This document shows, piece by piece, positions 54,427 through 64,000 of a stretch of DNA of 64,000 nucleotides. Below the pieces are notes generated by a model. The model ran no database searches. It was given only the letters and a program-made list of their open reading frames with translations, and was not told the origin of the DNA. Both the position numbers and the translations under genes were made by a program. The DNA lies in assembly GCF_018691265.1 (NCBI RefSeq), contig NW_024881322.1, positions 18,223,107-18,287,106 on the forward strand, written 5' to 3'. Source of the stretch: Tyto alba (lineage: Eukaryota; Chordata; Aves; Strigiformes; Tytonidae). Numbering within the stretch: position 1 is the first letter of the stretch; each line of letters starts with the position of its first letter.

Positions 54427-54612
54427 TCACAGAATAACACAGTCACAATATGGTTGAGTATGGAGGGGACCTCTGGAGATCATCTGGTCCAACCGCCCTG
54501 GTCCGGATTTTGTAATCTCTGGGACCTGGGAATCCCGAAGGCTGCTCTTTCTAGTAAAGACTGAGGCAAATAAGGTGTTCATTACCTCAGCTTCTCCCAT
54601 GTCCTGTGTCAC
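54427..54612 (-). pseudogene. CR1 ORF2 linker remnant fused to 3' UTR
   Basis: A 61-codon frame. Residues about 1-40 match the CR1 linker between endonuclease and reverse transcriptase ('TQDMGEAEVMNTLFASVFT'). The rest is translated 3' UTR beyond the deletion junction and has no natural counterpart. It shows the deletion clearly, because linker and tail are joined in one frame by chance. Confidence 0.8.
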
Positions 54613-54682
54613 CAGGGCTCCTGCTTCATTCAGCAGTGGGCTCCCATTTTCCGTAGTCTTCTTCTTGCTACTTAAGTAGCAC

Positions 54683-54985
54683 TTAGGTACTTGCAGAAGC
54701 TTGTCTTGTTTTTGCCCTACTCTCTCCTCTCAGGATCCCAAACCCCACCATTTTATGGTCACTGCAGCTGATGCTGTCTTCAACCATCATATCCCCAGTA
54801 AGTCCCTCCTTTTTTGTGAGCATAAGGTCCAGCAGAGCATCTCTCCTCATAGACTTCTCTTTCACTTGTGTTAGGAAGATGTTATCAATGCTCTCCAGGA
54901 ACCTTGCTTGTGCTCTGTTGTCTTGTTCCTCCAACAGATATCGGGGTGATTGAAGACCCACATGAGGACCAGGGCCTGTGAACAT
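54683..54985 (-). pseudogene. CR1 endonuclease C-terminal remnant
   Basis: A 100-codon frame holding 'FLESIDNIFLTQVKEKSMRR', 'DALLDLMLTKKEGLTGDMMV' and the Ser-Asp-His motif (54755-54763), the same segment as at 35600-35803. Upstream endonuclease catalytic residues are absent by 5' truncation. The frame ends where the linker begins in another frame. Confidence 0.85.
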
Positions 54986-55015
54986 GAGGCTACTTCTAGC
55001 TGTCTCTAGAAGGTC

Positions 55016-58000
55016 TCATCCATTTGTTCTTCCTGTAAACTACTTTTTTTCTTTAAGTGGGACATTTTTAGAGAAAATGTTGGCAATTGCTTAGTTAACC
55101 TAATTTTTTAATTATTATTTGTCTAAATTATTCTTTATTCTTTTTACAAAAACAATTCAGTTTTAAAGTAGAAGAATATTTTCTGTGATTAAATTATAAG
55201 ATACAATGAAAGAGGAGGTGTTTTTAATAATAATACAATTGTATCCATGATGCTTCAAATATTTATGCACATGATTAATTCAAATTATATAAATAGATTA
55301 ATTCAAGTAAACATATTTTTTTTCTCTTAAGTCTTTGTGAGAATATTTACAATATGGTAGGTGCTAAATATTCATATAAAGTTTTGTCCACAGACTTTCC
55401 TAACACTTTACAGCATTTTATCATGGTTTAAATGTTAGTTTAAAAAAATATTAATTTAAATCATGATGAAAATTATTTAATTTTTAAGTCACTCTTAATT
55501 CAGTTTTTGTCACTCTACCTTGCCTTGCTACAATTGTTCTGAGGACAAGGAAAAATACTTTCTTCTCCTGACTTTTCATTCAGAAATGTTGCACACATGT
55601 ATAATTTCTTACATTTTAAAAGAAAAGAAAAAACATTAATGTAAAGTCTTGTTTAGAAGCTAATAAAACAGTGAATCTATTTTTTAAGAAGAGTGTGAAA
55701 TCAGTTACTTTCACAAGACTACTATCACACTATCTTGCATGACCTAGGGTTTTTATAACCTTTTGACCCAAACATCTTGACACTGTTTTTAAAATAAAGC
55801 TTGGATCACTATAGTGCATTTTGTCTCTACTCATGCACTGAAGACAGCTCTCTATTAGTATGAATTCTTAATAAATGTTTTATACAGTCATAAATCCTTT
55901 CACTCACTCTTTTACGATTTCCACTGTTACAGCAGGAAATAGGAATGTGTCTCCTGTTGGCTTTACATTTCATGAGACTCAAGTGTATAGTGAAGCAAAG
56001 CCGTTAAGAGTAGGTGGCTAAACCAAGCAGGTCTCTCACTCGCATATGGGTCAAAACAGCTCACCCCATGTGGCTGTGCCCTTTGTCCTCTGCCAGTGTG
56101 TTACAGGAGTTTTCCACCTCTAATTACCATGAAGTCAGAGCACATATTATTACCTCCAACATGTCAGTTCTGTCTCTTACTCTCCTGTACCACTCCATGA
56201 TACTGCTGCTTTGTGAGTTTTGTGATTTTTTTTCCTGTTACAGCATAAAAAAGTAAACAGTATCAAAGACATCATCTTCCATTTTGGGAGGTTTACCCTC
56301 AGTGTTGGCAACCACAAATTATTACAAGTATAGTTTTCAGAGAATAAAATCTTTGTCTAAAGCTTTCAATAAAAGGGAGCCACAGTTAGCCAGGTCCACC
56401 TGCCCCACATTCTAACACACACCCTTTTCATATACAGAGTTAGTACACTAAAAGTAAACTTGAGTCATATTTTTGGATGGCCTTTTCTATTGTGGTAGTA
56501 CAGTGCATAGTGTAACAGGGTCATTAGCCTGATGGTAACCCCTGGGCAGCCACAGACAAATAAATAGCAGCCACTATGAATGACAAAAACTTACATGGCC
56601 AGGAAGAAAAATCAACAAATTCATATCATCATGAGCACCTGGGCAGATGTAAGTTTTTTGGTAGCTACCACACAGGTATCTGAATACCTTTACAAGTCTT
56701 AACCACAGCCTCCAGCAGAACCTACATCTAATACACAAATTACAGAATAATTACACTACAGAAGAGGAAGGAAAGGACACAGGCAATGTGCTTTCTCAAA
56801 ATCACACCACAGAAGAATGACAGTCTTGATGTCCACTTTTCAGGCTTGTATCAGGTCCTTACCAAGTATAGTATGATGCACAATTTATGATTTTGGCTGA
56901 TTTTTTATGACATTCAAAGGTGACATATTTGAAGCAGAGGTTGATATCCTTTGTATCTGCTTGTAAGCACTCAGACCCATTGCTCACCATTTTTAGAACC
57001 ATGCCAACTTTATAGCAATTTTTCATAGGAAAAGAAGCCACTCTCCCCTCTCAAAAATCTCTCTGACACTTTATCATGCTCAGTCATTGTCTGATTTCAA
57101 GTATGTTAGCATCCACTTTTATTTTGCTTTTCATCCAGCAAAAAATAACTACTCATTATACAAAACCCTTTTTATGCTGCATGGGAGAGCTCTGTTTTTA
57201 TATGTGTGCTTCCCTCTTTTTGTGGTGTCTTCTGTTGCATGGGAACAATTCAGTTTCATGATAAAGTGTTGCAGTTAAAAGGATATCATGAAGTTTATTA
57301 TAACCACTACAGACAGGAAAGCAGACGCTTCCTCTCCTTTTCCACTCAGTGCACTGACTACAGTTCCCTTTGTGTGAATCATCTCTCACAAAAGGGACCA
57401 GAAGATATTGCTGCTGTATTTTTTTAAGCTTTAGTAACTTCCATGAGATGAATCAACAAGACCTTCAACTGAGTCACAATTCCTTCCTTCCTTCCAGACA
57501 GCTAAATAGTTATTGGAAGAAGGCTGGCTGGATGGGAGGTAACATCATCTATCTGAAATTGTATTTATTGCCTTAGAAGTAAAGCAAGTAGGCATTTTTG
57601 CAAGCCCTGCTCTAACCATCTGATGTTTGACCTTAAACAAGTCCCTTCATATACCTTTGCTTTGGTTCTCTGTTTATGCAGGACTGATAATATTATCTTT
57701 CATTCATTATGTCCATGGTTGAAAATTGCTACATCAACTAAAATATAATCATAAAAATATGAAAGTTATTTCCAAGTGCTTATCTACAAGACAGCTGGAG
57801 TGCAATTAACATAACTGAAGTAATTAATAAATAATGAAAATAAATAATTACCTTCTTGTGGCATATTTGGTCTTTTCATGATCTTTCATGAGAAAATTTG
57901 GTACTTTCATTTAAACTCAATATTTTTAATCCCTCAAAGCAATCTAATCTACTGTGTAGCAAGACTGGTATTTCTGCTTGATTGGTTGGTTGATAGCTGA

Positions 58001-58927
58001 CTTTATTTGAGAGTGAAATAAAAATAACTGATTCTTAGTTATTACTAAAATCAAATCCCTCTTTTGTCCTCACGCAGATGCTTACTCATGATGATGAAGG
58101 TGCTGTATTCAGTTCTGATTTCCCTCCATATTGAGCTCCAGTATAGTTAGACCTTTCCAAAATACTGCAAATTGCATGTGTAAGTGGTTGTCTGCCAGTA
58201 GAAAGAGAATTGGTGTTCACCCACAAGGTGAGAGAAGCCGGGGCCATTTTTTTTACTACCTTGCACCCGGAGAGCATTTATCCAGCTGCAGGTAGCAAAA
58301 GGTTGCGACAGGTTTCCAGCAGTTAAAAGCTCCCCCTCAGCTGCAATCAAACAGCAAGTTGGACCACCCTGAGGAAAACTCGGGGAAGGATTGTAAGTCT
58401 GAGCTGTTCTCTACTCCAACTTCTGCTCCAAAGGAGTAATCTAATCTTGTGTGTGCATGGAAACACAATGGCTCACTGACATAATCGCTCTCTACCAGAA
58501 GCGAACTGAAAATGAAAAGTGCTGCATCTAACAGATATGCCTCTTTCTGTATGCAACTTCTTAACCTTTTGAGAGCAGACTATGGTAGTGAATAGCCCAC
58601 TTTTAAAATTAGTATTGTTAAAACAATACAGCTGTAAATGTGCATTTAGGGAAATTATTCCGCACAGTAGTATCCCAGTCTATTATCCCCTTAAAAACTG
58701 AAAAACAGAAAGAGGGAGGGAGGGGGTGAATAGTATTGTTAGCTGAACTGAAATAAAACAGCAATAAGGAAGCACTGAAATGCACCTGCAACTGTTTTAG
58801 AATATGTAGATAGGGATGGATATTGCTGCAAGTGGCATCTGCACAGCAAAGTTAAGCTTGATGCTTTAGACTAGACAACAGACTAGCAGAAAAAAATTTA
58901 AAAATTACCGTAGGCTTCAACTAGATC
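55016..58927. other. Unique AT-rich stretch without a supported gene
   Basis: Open frames are 80 codons or shorter. The 55030-55500 part is especially AT-rich. An interferon-response-like word, gaaaatgaaa, lies at 58508-58517 but is alone. No mobile element recognised. Confidence 0.5.
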
Positions 58928-59740
58928 TCACAGAGAACCATCACCCTCACACTGAAAAAGTGTTTCCTGATGTTCAAAGGGAACCTCCTGTGTTTCAGTT
59001 TGTGTCCATGGCCTCTGATCCTCTCGGTGGGCACCACTGAAGAAAGCCTAGGTCCATCTTCTTTATACCCTCCCTACGTGTTTATATACATTGATGAGAT
59101 CCCCCACTGAGCCATCTCTTCTCCAGACTGAACAGTTCCAGCTGTCTCAGCCTCTCCTCAATACAGAAATGCTCCAGTCCCTTATTCATCTTAGTGGTCC
59201 TTCACTGGACTCTTTCCATTAATTCCATCTTTCTCTTGTACTGGGGAGCCCAGAACTGGACACAGTACTCTGGGTGTGGCCCCACCAGTGCTGAGCAGAA
59301 GGGAAGGATCACCTCCCTCAGCCTGCTGGCAGCAATCCTACCAGCGCAGCCCAGGACATCATTTGCATTCTTTGCCTCCAAGGCATGTTGCTGGTTCATG
59401 TTCAACTCAGTCTCCACCAGGACCTCTCGGGCCTTTTCTGCAAAGCTGCTTTCCAGTTGGGTCAACCCCAGCATGTGCTGGTGTATGGGGTTTTTCCTCA
59501 CCAGGTGCAGGACTTTGCAATTCTCCTTGCTGAACTTTATGTGGTTTCTCTCAGTCCATTTCTCCAGACTGTTGAGGTCCCTCTGGATGGAAGCATGGAC
59601 ATCCCAGTTTTGTGACATCTGCAAGCCTGCTGAGGGTACAGTCTTCACCGTCATCAGATAGGTCATTAATGAAGATTTGAAGAGGACTGGAGCTAAGACT
59701 GACCCCAGGGATACACCACAAGTTACCATCTTTCCTACCT
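58928..59740 (-). mobile_element. CR1 LINE fragment, minus strand, older subfamily
   Basis: The + strand follows the antisense CR1 order closely: 'ctgaaaaagtgtttcctgatg', 'tcctgtgtttcagtttgtgtcc', 'cttctccagactgaacag', 'tgtactggggagcccagaactgg', 'gtgctgagcagaaggg', then the thumb region, and finally the antisense of the 'GVPQGSVLGP' block at about 59690-59730. Both ends are truncated: the extreme 3' end with its short tail repeats is missing, and nothing upstream of the reverse transcriptase palm is recognisable past about 59740. The 3' part differs from the copy at 26.4 kb, so it belongs to another CR1 subfamily. Confidence 0.9.
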
Positions 59741-59780
59741 TCCAGCTTCTATCTGCCTTCTCCTCACTTGCCTTTTCCAC
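59202..59780 (-). pseudogene. CR1 reverse transcriptase C-terminal remnant
   Basis: A 192-codon frame, the longest LINE frame on the minus strand. Residues about 24-37 correspond to the 'GVPQGSVLGPVLF' motif but read 'GVSLGSVLAPVLF'. After a frame slip, the catalytic FADD reads Leu-Ala-Asp-Val (59614-59625, in a neighbouring frame), losing the second Asp. Then follow 'DLNSLEKWTERNHIKFSKEN', 'CKVLHLVRKNP', '[19 protein letters not shown]' and 'MERVQ', in normal order. The first 20 or so residues run into non-CR1 flanking sequence. Inactive. Confidence 0.88.
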
Positions 59781-61192
59781 AATTTTTTTTCTGACATCTC
59801 ATCCAATATTTCCCAGTTCTTTAGGAAACCCAGGCTATGGGAGTCTCAGAGTTTGCCAGACCTACGCTGCAAAGTAGTACAGTACTTCTGAGTCAGCTGG
59901 TATATGTTGAATATCTAAGATTAAAAAAAAACACATGAAGATAATTAATTTCAAGGGCTCAGCATGGAGACAATAGTTGAAGATTATTATAGGAGAGATA
60001 ATTTAATCCAACACAGGCAATGAAGGAACAAGAAAATAGGTAGCTATTCAGGCAGGCAGCCAGATATATGAAAACATATTTGAACAGCCATAAAACAAAA
60101 TAATTAAAGGATTTTAACATATGTAATTCCCATTAATCCAAAGACTCTTGGTTCCCGTAAACAGAAAGCTAGTCCTCACACCTATTTTTTTGTCCAGTTG
60201 TTGAAATTACTGGTCCAGCTGTAAATCTTACTAGAAAGATGTGAAAGTATCATGGAAGAAGGACAATCAGGTATTAAAATTAATGTCTTTTAAATATATG
60301 GCAAGACAATTTATTTGTGGGCAGTCTCCTCTTACAATGTGGCAACATAGTCATATGCATGAGAAAACAGCAGCTTTTGCTGGACAATGTCTCTCAGAAG
60401 ACCTAATTCCTGTCCGTTCACAAAGAAATGTCACTGTAATTTTGCAGTTACCAGATGTAGATCCTGCACACAGCAGAGACTGAATCAAGTGCCTTCAGGC
60501 TGCAGACTGAATGGTGGAGAAAATGAGCATCAAAAATATGAGAAGGTTAGGCACTTCAGAGGATGGTCTTTCTGCACTTGACAAAGCCTTTTTCTTTATT
60601 TTTCATTCTGATTTGTTTTTCTGGTCTGCAGAATACTCTGACAATTTCAAAATTAAAACATTATCTAAAAACACACTGAAAAGGTCATAAGAAGCTTCAG
60701 ACATTCTGAAGAGTTATGTATTCCTGATGAATTTGCAGGGGAATTTAATAAATCCTGTTCATCATAAATTAGTTTCTTTAATATTTGCAAAAGCCTACCC
60801 TTGGATTTCTATTTTTATCTTTTCTAAATATTATGGTGTATTTTTTTTCAAACCTTTAATCGTTAAAGCCATTCAGTTGTACATGTTTTCTTTCCTTTAC
60901 CTTTCATTGAGAAGTTGATTTCTCTTCTCCTTTTTATGCATGTTTCTAGACTTCCTACAACTGAAGGTAAAATGTATTTAAAAATTCTGTCTCCAGGCAA
61001 CAAGAATTTCACTGAGCAGAAATCAGTAATACTGTTACAGAATGTCTGAAATCAATCATATTTTAAAACTTTTACAGTTATATCATCAAAATGTTAATGC
61101 TAATAGCAGTCACTCTACCCCTTTTTTCACAAGGAAGTTATATTTTATCAATATATGTGGTAATCTCTCTTTCCATATATCTCAAGTCCCAG
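59741..61192. other. Unique stretch between two CR1 copies
   Basis: No gene or repeat recognised. Short frames (80 codons at 60241-60483) lack motifs. Confidence 0.5.
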
Positions 61193-61284
61193 AACATCAA
61201 GGCAGGGACTGGGGGAACAAAGTCCCTCCCATTGTAACCCAACTCAGGTTCGGGACCACCTGAGGAACCTGAACACATAACTCC

Positions 61285-61946
61285 ATGAGACCTGACAAGA
61301 TGCATCCCAGGGTCCTGAGGAAATTGTCTGATGTAGCTGCTAAGCCACTCTCCATTGTATTTGAAATGTCATGGCACTCAGATGAAGTCCCCAGTGACTG
61401 GAAAAATGGAGAAACATCACACACATTTTTAAAAAGGGTAGAAAGGAGGACCCTGGAAACTACCAACCAGTCAGCCTCACCTTTCTGCCTGGTAAGATCA
61501 TAGAACAGATCCTCCTGGAAGTGATGTCAAGGCATGTGCATGACAGGGGGGTAATGAGAGACAGGCAACATGGTTTCACCAAGGCAAAACTGTGCCTGAC
61601 TAATGTAGCGGCCTTCTACAATGGAGTGGACTGGATCAGTGGACAAGGGAAAAGCTACTGATGTCATCTGGATTTCTGTAAGGCCTTTGAAATGGTCCTT
61701 CACAATATCCTTGATGCTAAATTGGAGAGATGTTTGTTTGATGGATGGACTGTTAGGTGGATAAGGAACTGGATGGATGGCCGCATCCAAAGAGTTACAG
61801 TCAATGGTTCAATGTCCAAGTGGAAACCAGTAATGAGTAGTGTCCCTCAAGGGTCCATACTAGGAACAATACGATTTAATATCTTTATCAGTGACATAGT
61901 GGGATTGAGTGCAGCCTCATCAAATTTGCAGGTGACACCAAGCTGA
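61285..61946 (+). pseudogene. CR1 reverse transcriptase remnant with altered active site
   Basis: Frame 61285-61503 carries 'MHPRVLRKLSDVAAKPLSIV' and 'MSWHSDEVPSDWKNG'. After a frameshift near 61410, another frame gives 'PVSLTFLPGKIIEQILLE' and 'HGFTKAKLCLTNVAAFYNGV'. Frame 61692-61946 then covers '[20 protein letters not shown]' and '[20 protein letters not shown]'. The first catalytic block reads '[10 protein letters not shown]', where CR1 normally has 'LDFSKAFDTV', and FADD reads Phe-Ala-Gly-Asp (61925-61936). One catalytic Asp is therefore lost, besides stops and frameshifts. Confidence 0.88.
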
Positions 61947-62011
61947 GTGGTGCAGTTAACAGCTCGAGGGAAGGGGTACCATCCACAGGTACTTGGGCAG
62001 GCTGGAGGAGT

Positions 62012-62236
62012 GTGATCACAGGGCTGGAGTACCTGTCCTATGAGGACACACTGAGAGAGTTGGGATTGTTCATCCTGGAGAAGAGAAAGCTCCAGGGAGA
62101 CCTTATTGCTGCCTTTCAATATATAAAAGAGGCTTATAAGAAAGGTGGAGAAAGACTTTTCATGAATGCCTGTAGTGACAGGACAAGGGGGCAAGGGGCA
62201 ATGGTTGGAAACCTAAAGAGTATAGAATTAGACTGA
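62012..62236 (+). pseudogene. CR1 ORF2 C-terminal remnant after the deletion
   Basis: A 74-codon frame beginning with 'MITGLEYLSYEDTLRELGLF' and 'ILEKRKLQGDLIAAFQYIKE', then 'GERLFMNACSDRTRGQGAMV'. These are the standard blocks following the thumb in CR1 ORF2. The frame then stops; the expected 'FF..VTKLDQVAPSLQVF'-like end is seen only in shifted frames (62230-62310). Confidence 0.85.
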
Positions 62237-62437
62237 TTATAAGGAAGAAATTATTTACGAATGTTAAGACACTGGACCAGGTTGCCCCATCACTGCAAGT
62301 GTTTAAGGTGAGATTGCACATGGCTTCAAGCAACATGATCTAGTGAAGATGTCCCTGCACATGGCAGGAGGGGTTAGATTAGATGACCTTTAAAGGTCCC
62401 TTCCAATCCAAACCATGGCATGGTTCTGTGATTCTGT

Positions 62438-64000
62438 GTTTGTCCGATGGATTGTTTACTCCATACAGAATATGAGCTTGTTCTAAAGGTTCAGAAAGAC
62501 ACTGAGCCTCACTTGTTGTTATATTAATCTTGTGGATGAGTTTACACCATGATAAGTGGACATTAAATGATGTTAAATCAAAGTGATAGTTTTACTCACA
62601 CTTTTTTCCTTCTTGACACTTATATAAATGATTGCATAAGATCCAAGAGAGTGGAAAGGGGCATGATTTTGGTTTTGATTGACTTGTTAACCTACGTGCA
62701 AATAGAGTGTGTCTAGTCTGTACAATGAACACCCATGTTGGAGAGATACCTGCTCTAATTCTAAGAAAGACAGCATGTCCACATAAATCAGCACTCATCT
62801 ATGCTGGGTTTGATCTTAGGTGCAGTACAACCTCTCATTAGAACTAATTACTCTTGGCACAACATCATGCTGATGCAGCTGTGTAGCTTCCAGAGCTATT
62901 TCTTTTGGCACTTAGCTCAGGGTGCAAGTCTTGGGCATAGATGTGCACTGTCATTTAGTCAAATGAGTGAAGCTTTCGCTCATTAGTTCAAATGACCACT
63001 TCATTTGGGAATTAGATAAATGATGACATCTTCCAGATGCTTAGTCCAATTATTGGAAATATGGTCATGATTTTTGACAACTACCTGATTATTAACAGAC
63101 AGCCAAGCTACACAGTAGTTCCTGCATTGCAGTCAAATAATTTGGATCAACAATTTCTCTCTGAGATGTTGTTTTGGTGGCTTTAATTTTGAGTTGTGTC
63201 TCCTGAAAAGTGGCCTCCTCAAAGCAGGTCCTGTGTTCCAATATGGCATTTTAAGGTAGCATCTGTAGCCCTTTGCATGTATTTTCATCAGCCAGGAACA
63301 ATCTATCAATGCTGTTTCAATGTCAACATTGGCATGGCCATGTCTCACCCCTGTGCAAATGAGGGCAACAGGGAAAGTAATTAGAGATGACTTTGTAAAA
63401 CTATTTTTAAACTCAGCTATCTAAATATAAAAGATGGACAAGATAGTTGCTTTCAGATCCTGGAAATCCCGTTTTTCTATCCAGAGTCTACTAAAGTCAG
63501 TGGGAAGAGATACGAGACCTGTTCTTGACCCTGGTGATGGATTCCATATAAAGATACATAAACCACTAGCTCTAGATACGCTTAACATTTCCTATCTTTT
63601 GATTAAGTTTTCATTCCTTCCCAATCATTTCACTGAATCCTTCCTACCGGTTTAGTCAGTGAGTCCCTTGTCAGAGAGGTATTTACAAATAAACTGTTCA
63701 AGAAGTTTGGCAAATGTTGCCCTTACAGAGATAGAATATTTTCAAGCTGTTATTTTCATGGATCAAGCAAGCAAAGTGGAGGGAGGAAATACCTGTCTGG
63801 CAAGTTTTAGTCTACAGTTTATAGCTTATTGTTGTATTCTGTTTCACAGCCAAACATGTGAGCTCCTATTCTAGCCATAACAAGGCATTAATGTTCTAAG
63901 AATGGGATTCCAAAAGGCTCCTAAAGAAGTTAGATACTATTCCCTTTGATGTAAGTCAACTAAAACATCAGTGAGTCCCATTGAAGGGTATAAAAATAAA
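62438..64000. other. Unique stretch to the right edge
   Basis: Open frames are 73 codons or shorter and have no recognised motif. No mobile element seen. Confidence 0.5.

Larger units (their letters stand above)
54424..55015 (-). mobile_element. Internally deleted CR1 LINE, minus strand
   Basis: Read on the minus strand, the element begins in the endonuclease C-terminal region at about 55015 and passes through the linker to 'NTLFASVF', the start of the reverse transcriptase region. It then jumps at about 54495-54505 straight into the last 70 or so bases of the CR1 3' end, antisense 'ggttgagtatggaggggacc...tggtccaacc'. Almost the whole reverse transcriptase and C-terminal region is missing. 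A short repeat, ggaccag on the minus strand, occurs on both sides of the junction. Dead copy. Confidence 0.88.
61193..62437 (+). mobile_element. Internally deleted CR1 LINE, plus strand
   Basis: Begins in the linker just before the reverse transcriptase ('aaggcagggactgggggaac' at 61199), runs through the palm, and ends with the CR1 3' end 'ttagatgacctttaaaggtccc' plus 'ggttctgtgattctgtg' (to about 62437), the short terminal repeats of classical CR1. Between about 62000 and 62020 the sequence jumps from just after the FADD region to the 'GLEYLSYEDTLRELGLF' block, deleting the thumb segment that is intact in the copy at 59.2-59.6 kb. Confidence 0.92.

Noticed and set aside
58508..58517. Interferon-response-like word gaaaatgaaa
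   Set aside because: A single 10-base match with no neighbouring promoter or gene; expected by chance in AT-rich DNA.

Overview
The window looks like AT-rich intergenic or intronic DNA from a bird nuclear genome, probably a neoavian bird rather than a chicken relative. The basis is the repeats. There are several CR1 (chicken repeat 1) LINE fragments with typical avian CR1 3' ends, one of which runs into a long (ATTCT)n tail. There is also an LTR that I recognise from memory as the ERVL-type LTR common in birds. I see no bacterial operon, CRISPR array, rRNA or convincing tRNA. No complete protein gene can be supported. Most short open frames are chance frames, microsatellite translations or retroelement debris.

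Layout. 1-7.2 kb: unique AT-rich DNA, a poly(A) run, an ancient CR1/L3-like fragment (3.56-3.89 kb), an LTR-like element on + (4.87-5.90 kb), and a separate minus-strand LTR (6.51-7.10 kb) with a polypurine tract beside it. 7.2-17.9 kb: mostly unique sequence, with a possible conserved non-coding block at 13.7-14.6 kb. 17.9-19.4 kb: a run of simple repeats, (TAGA)n, an AT-rich pentanucleotide tract and (CCTC)n. 22.5-23.8 kb: a GC-richer patch ending near a CTCF-like motif. 26.1-26.9 kb: an (ATT)n tract and a minus-strand CR1 3' fragment. 28.7 kb: an isolated (AGAAT)n array. 32.4 kb: overlapping inverted repeats. 35.5-38.1 kb: the best CR1 in the window, with recognisable endonuclease and reverse transcriptase pieces and an (ATTCT)n/(ATTCC)n tail. 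40.46-41.04 kb: a solo LTR with a perfect 5-bp target duplication. 47.2 kb: one candidate internal exon on the minus strand. 52.5-62.4 kb: a cluster of one ancient and three younger CR1 fragments in both orientations, two of them with large internal deletions.

The CR1 pieces are dead 5'-truncated insertions with frameshifts, deletions or altered catalytic residues. The LTRs are solo or nearly solo remnants of endogenous retroviruses. Nothing here amounts to a new multi-gene system. The items most worth checking are the solo LTR with its target duplication, the LTR with a flanking polypurine tract, the ATTCT-to-ATTCC switch in the CR1 tail, the internally deleted CR1 copies, the overlapping hairpins at 32.4 kb and the exon-like segment at 47.2 kb.
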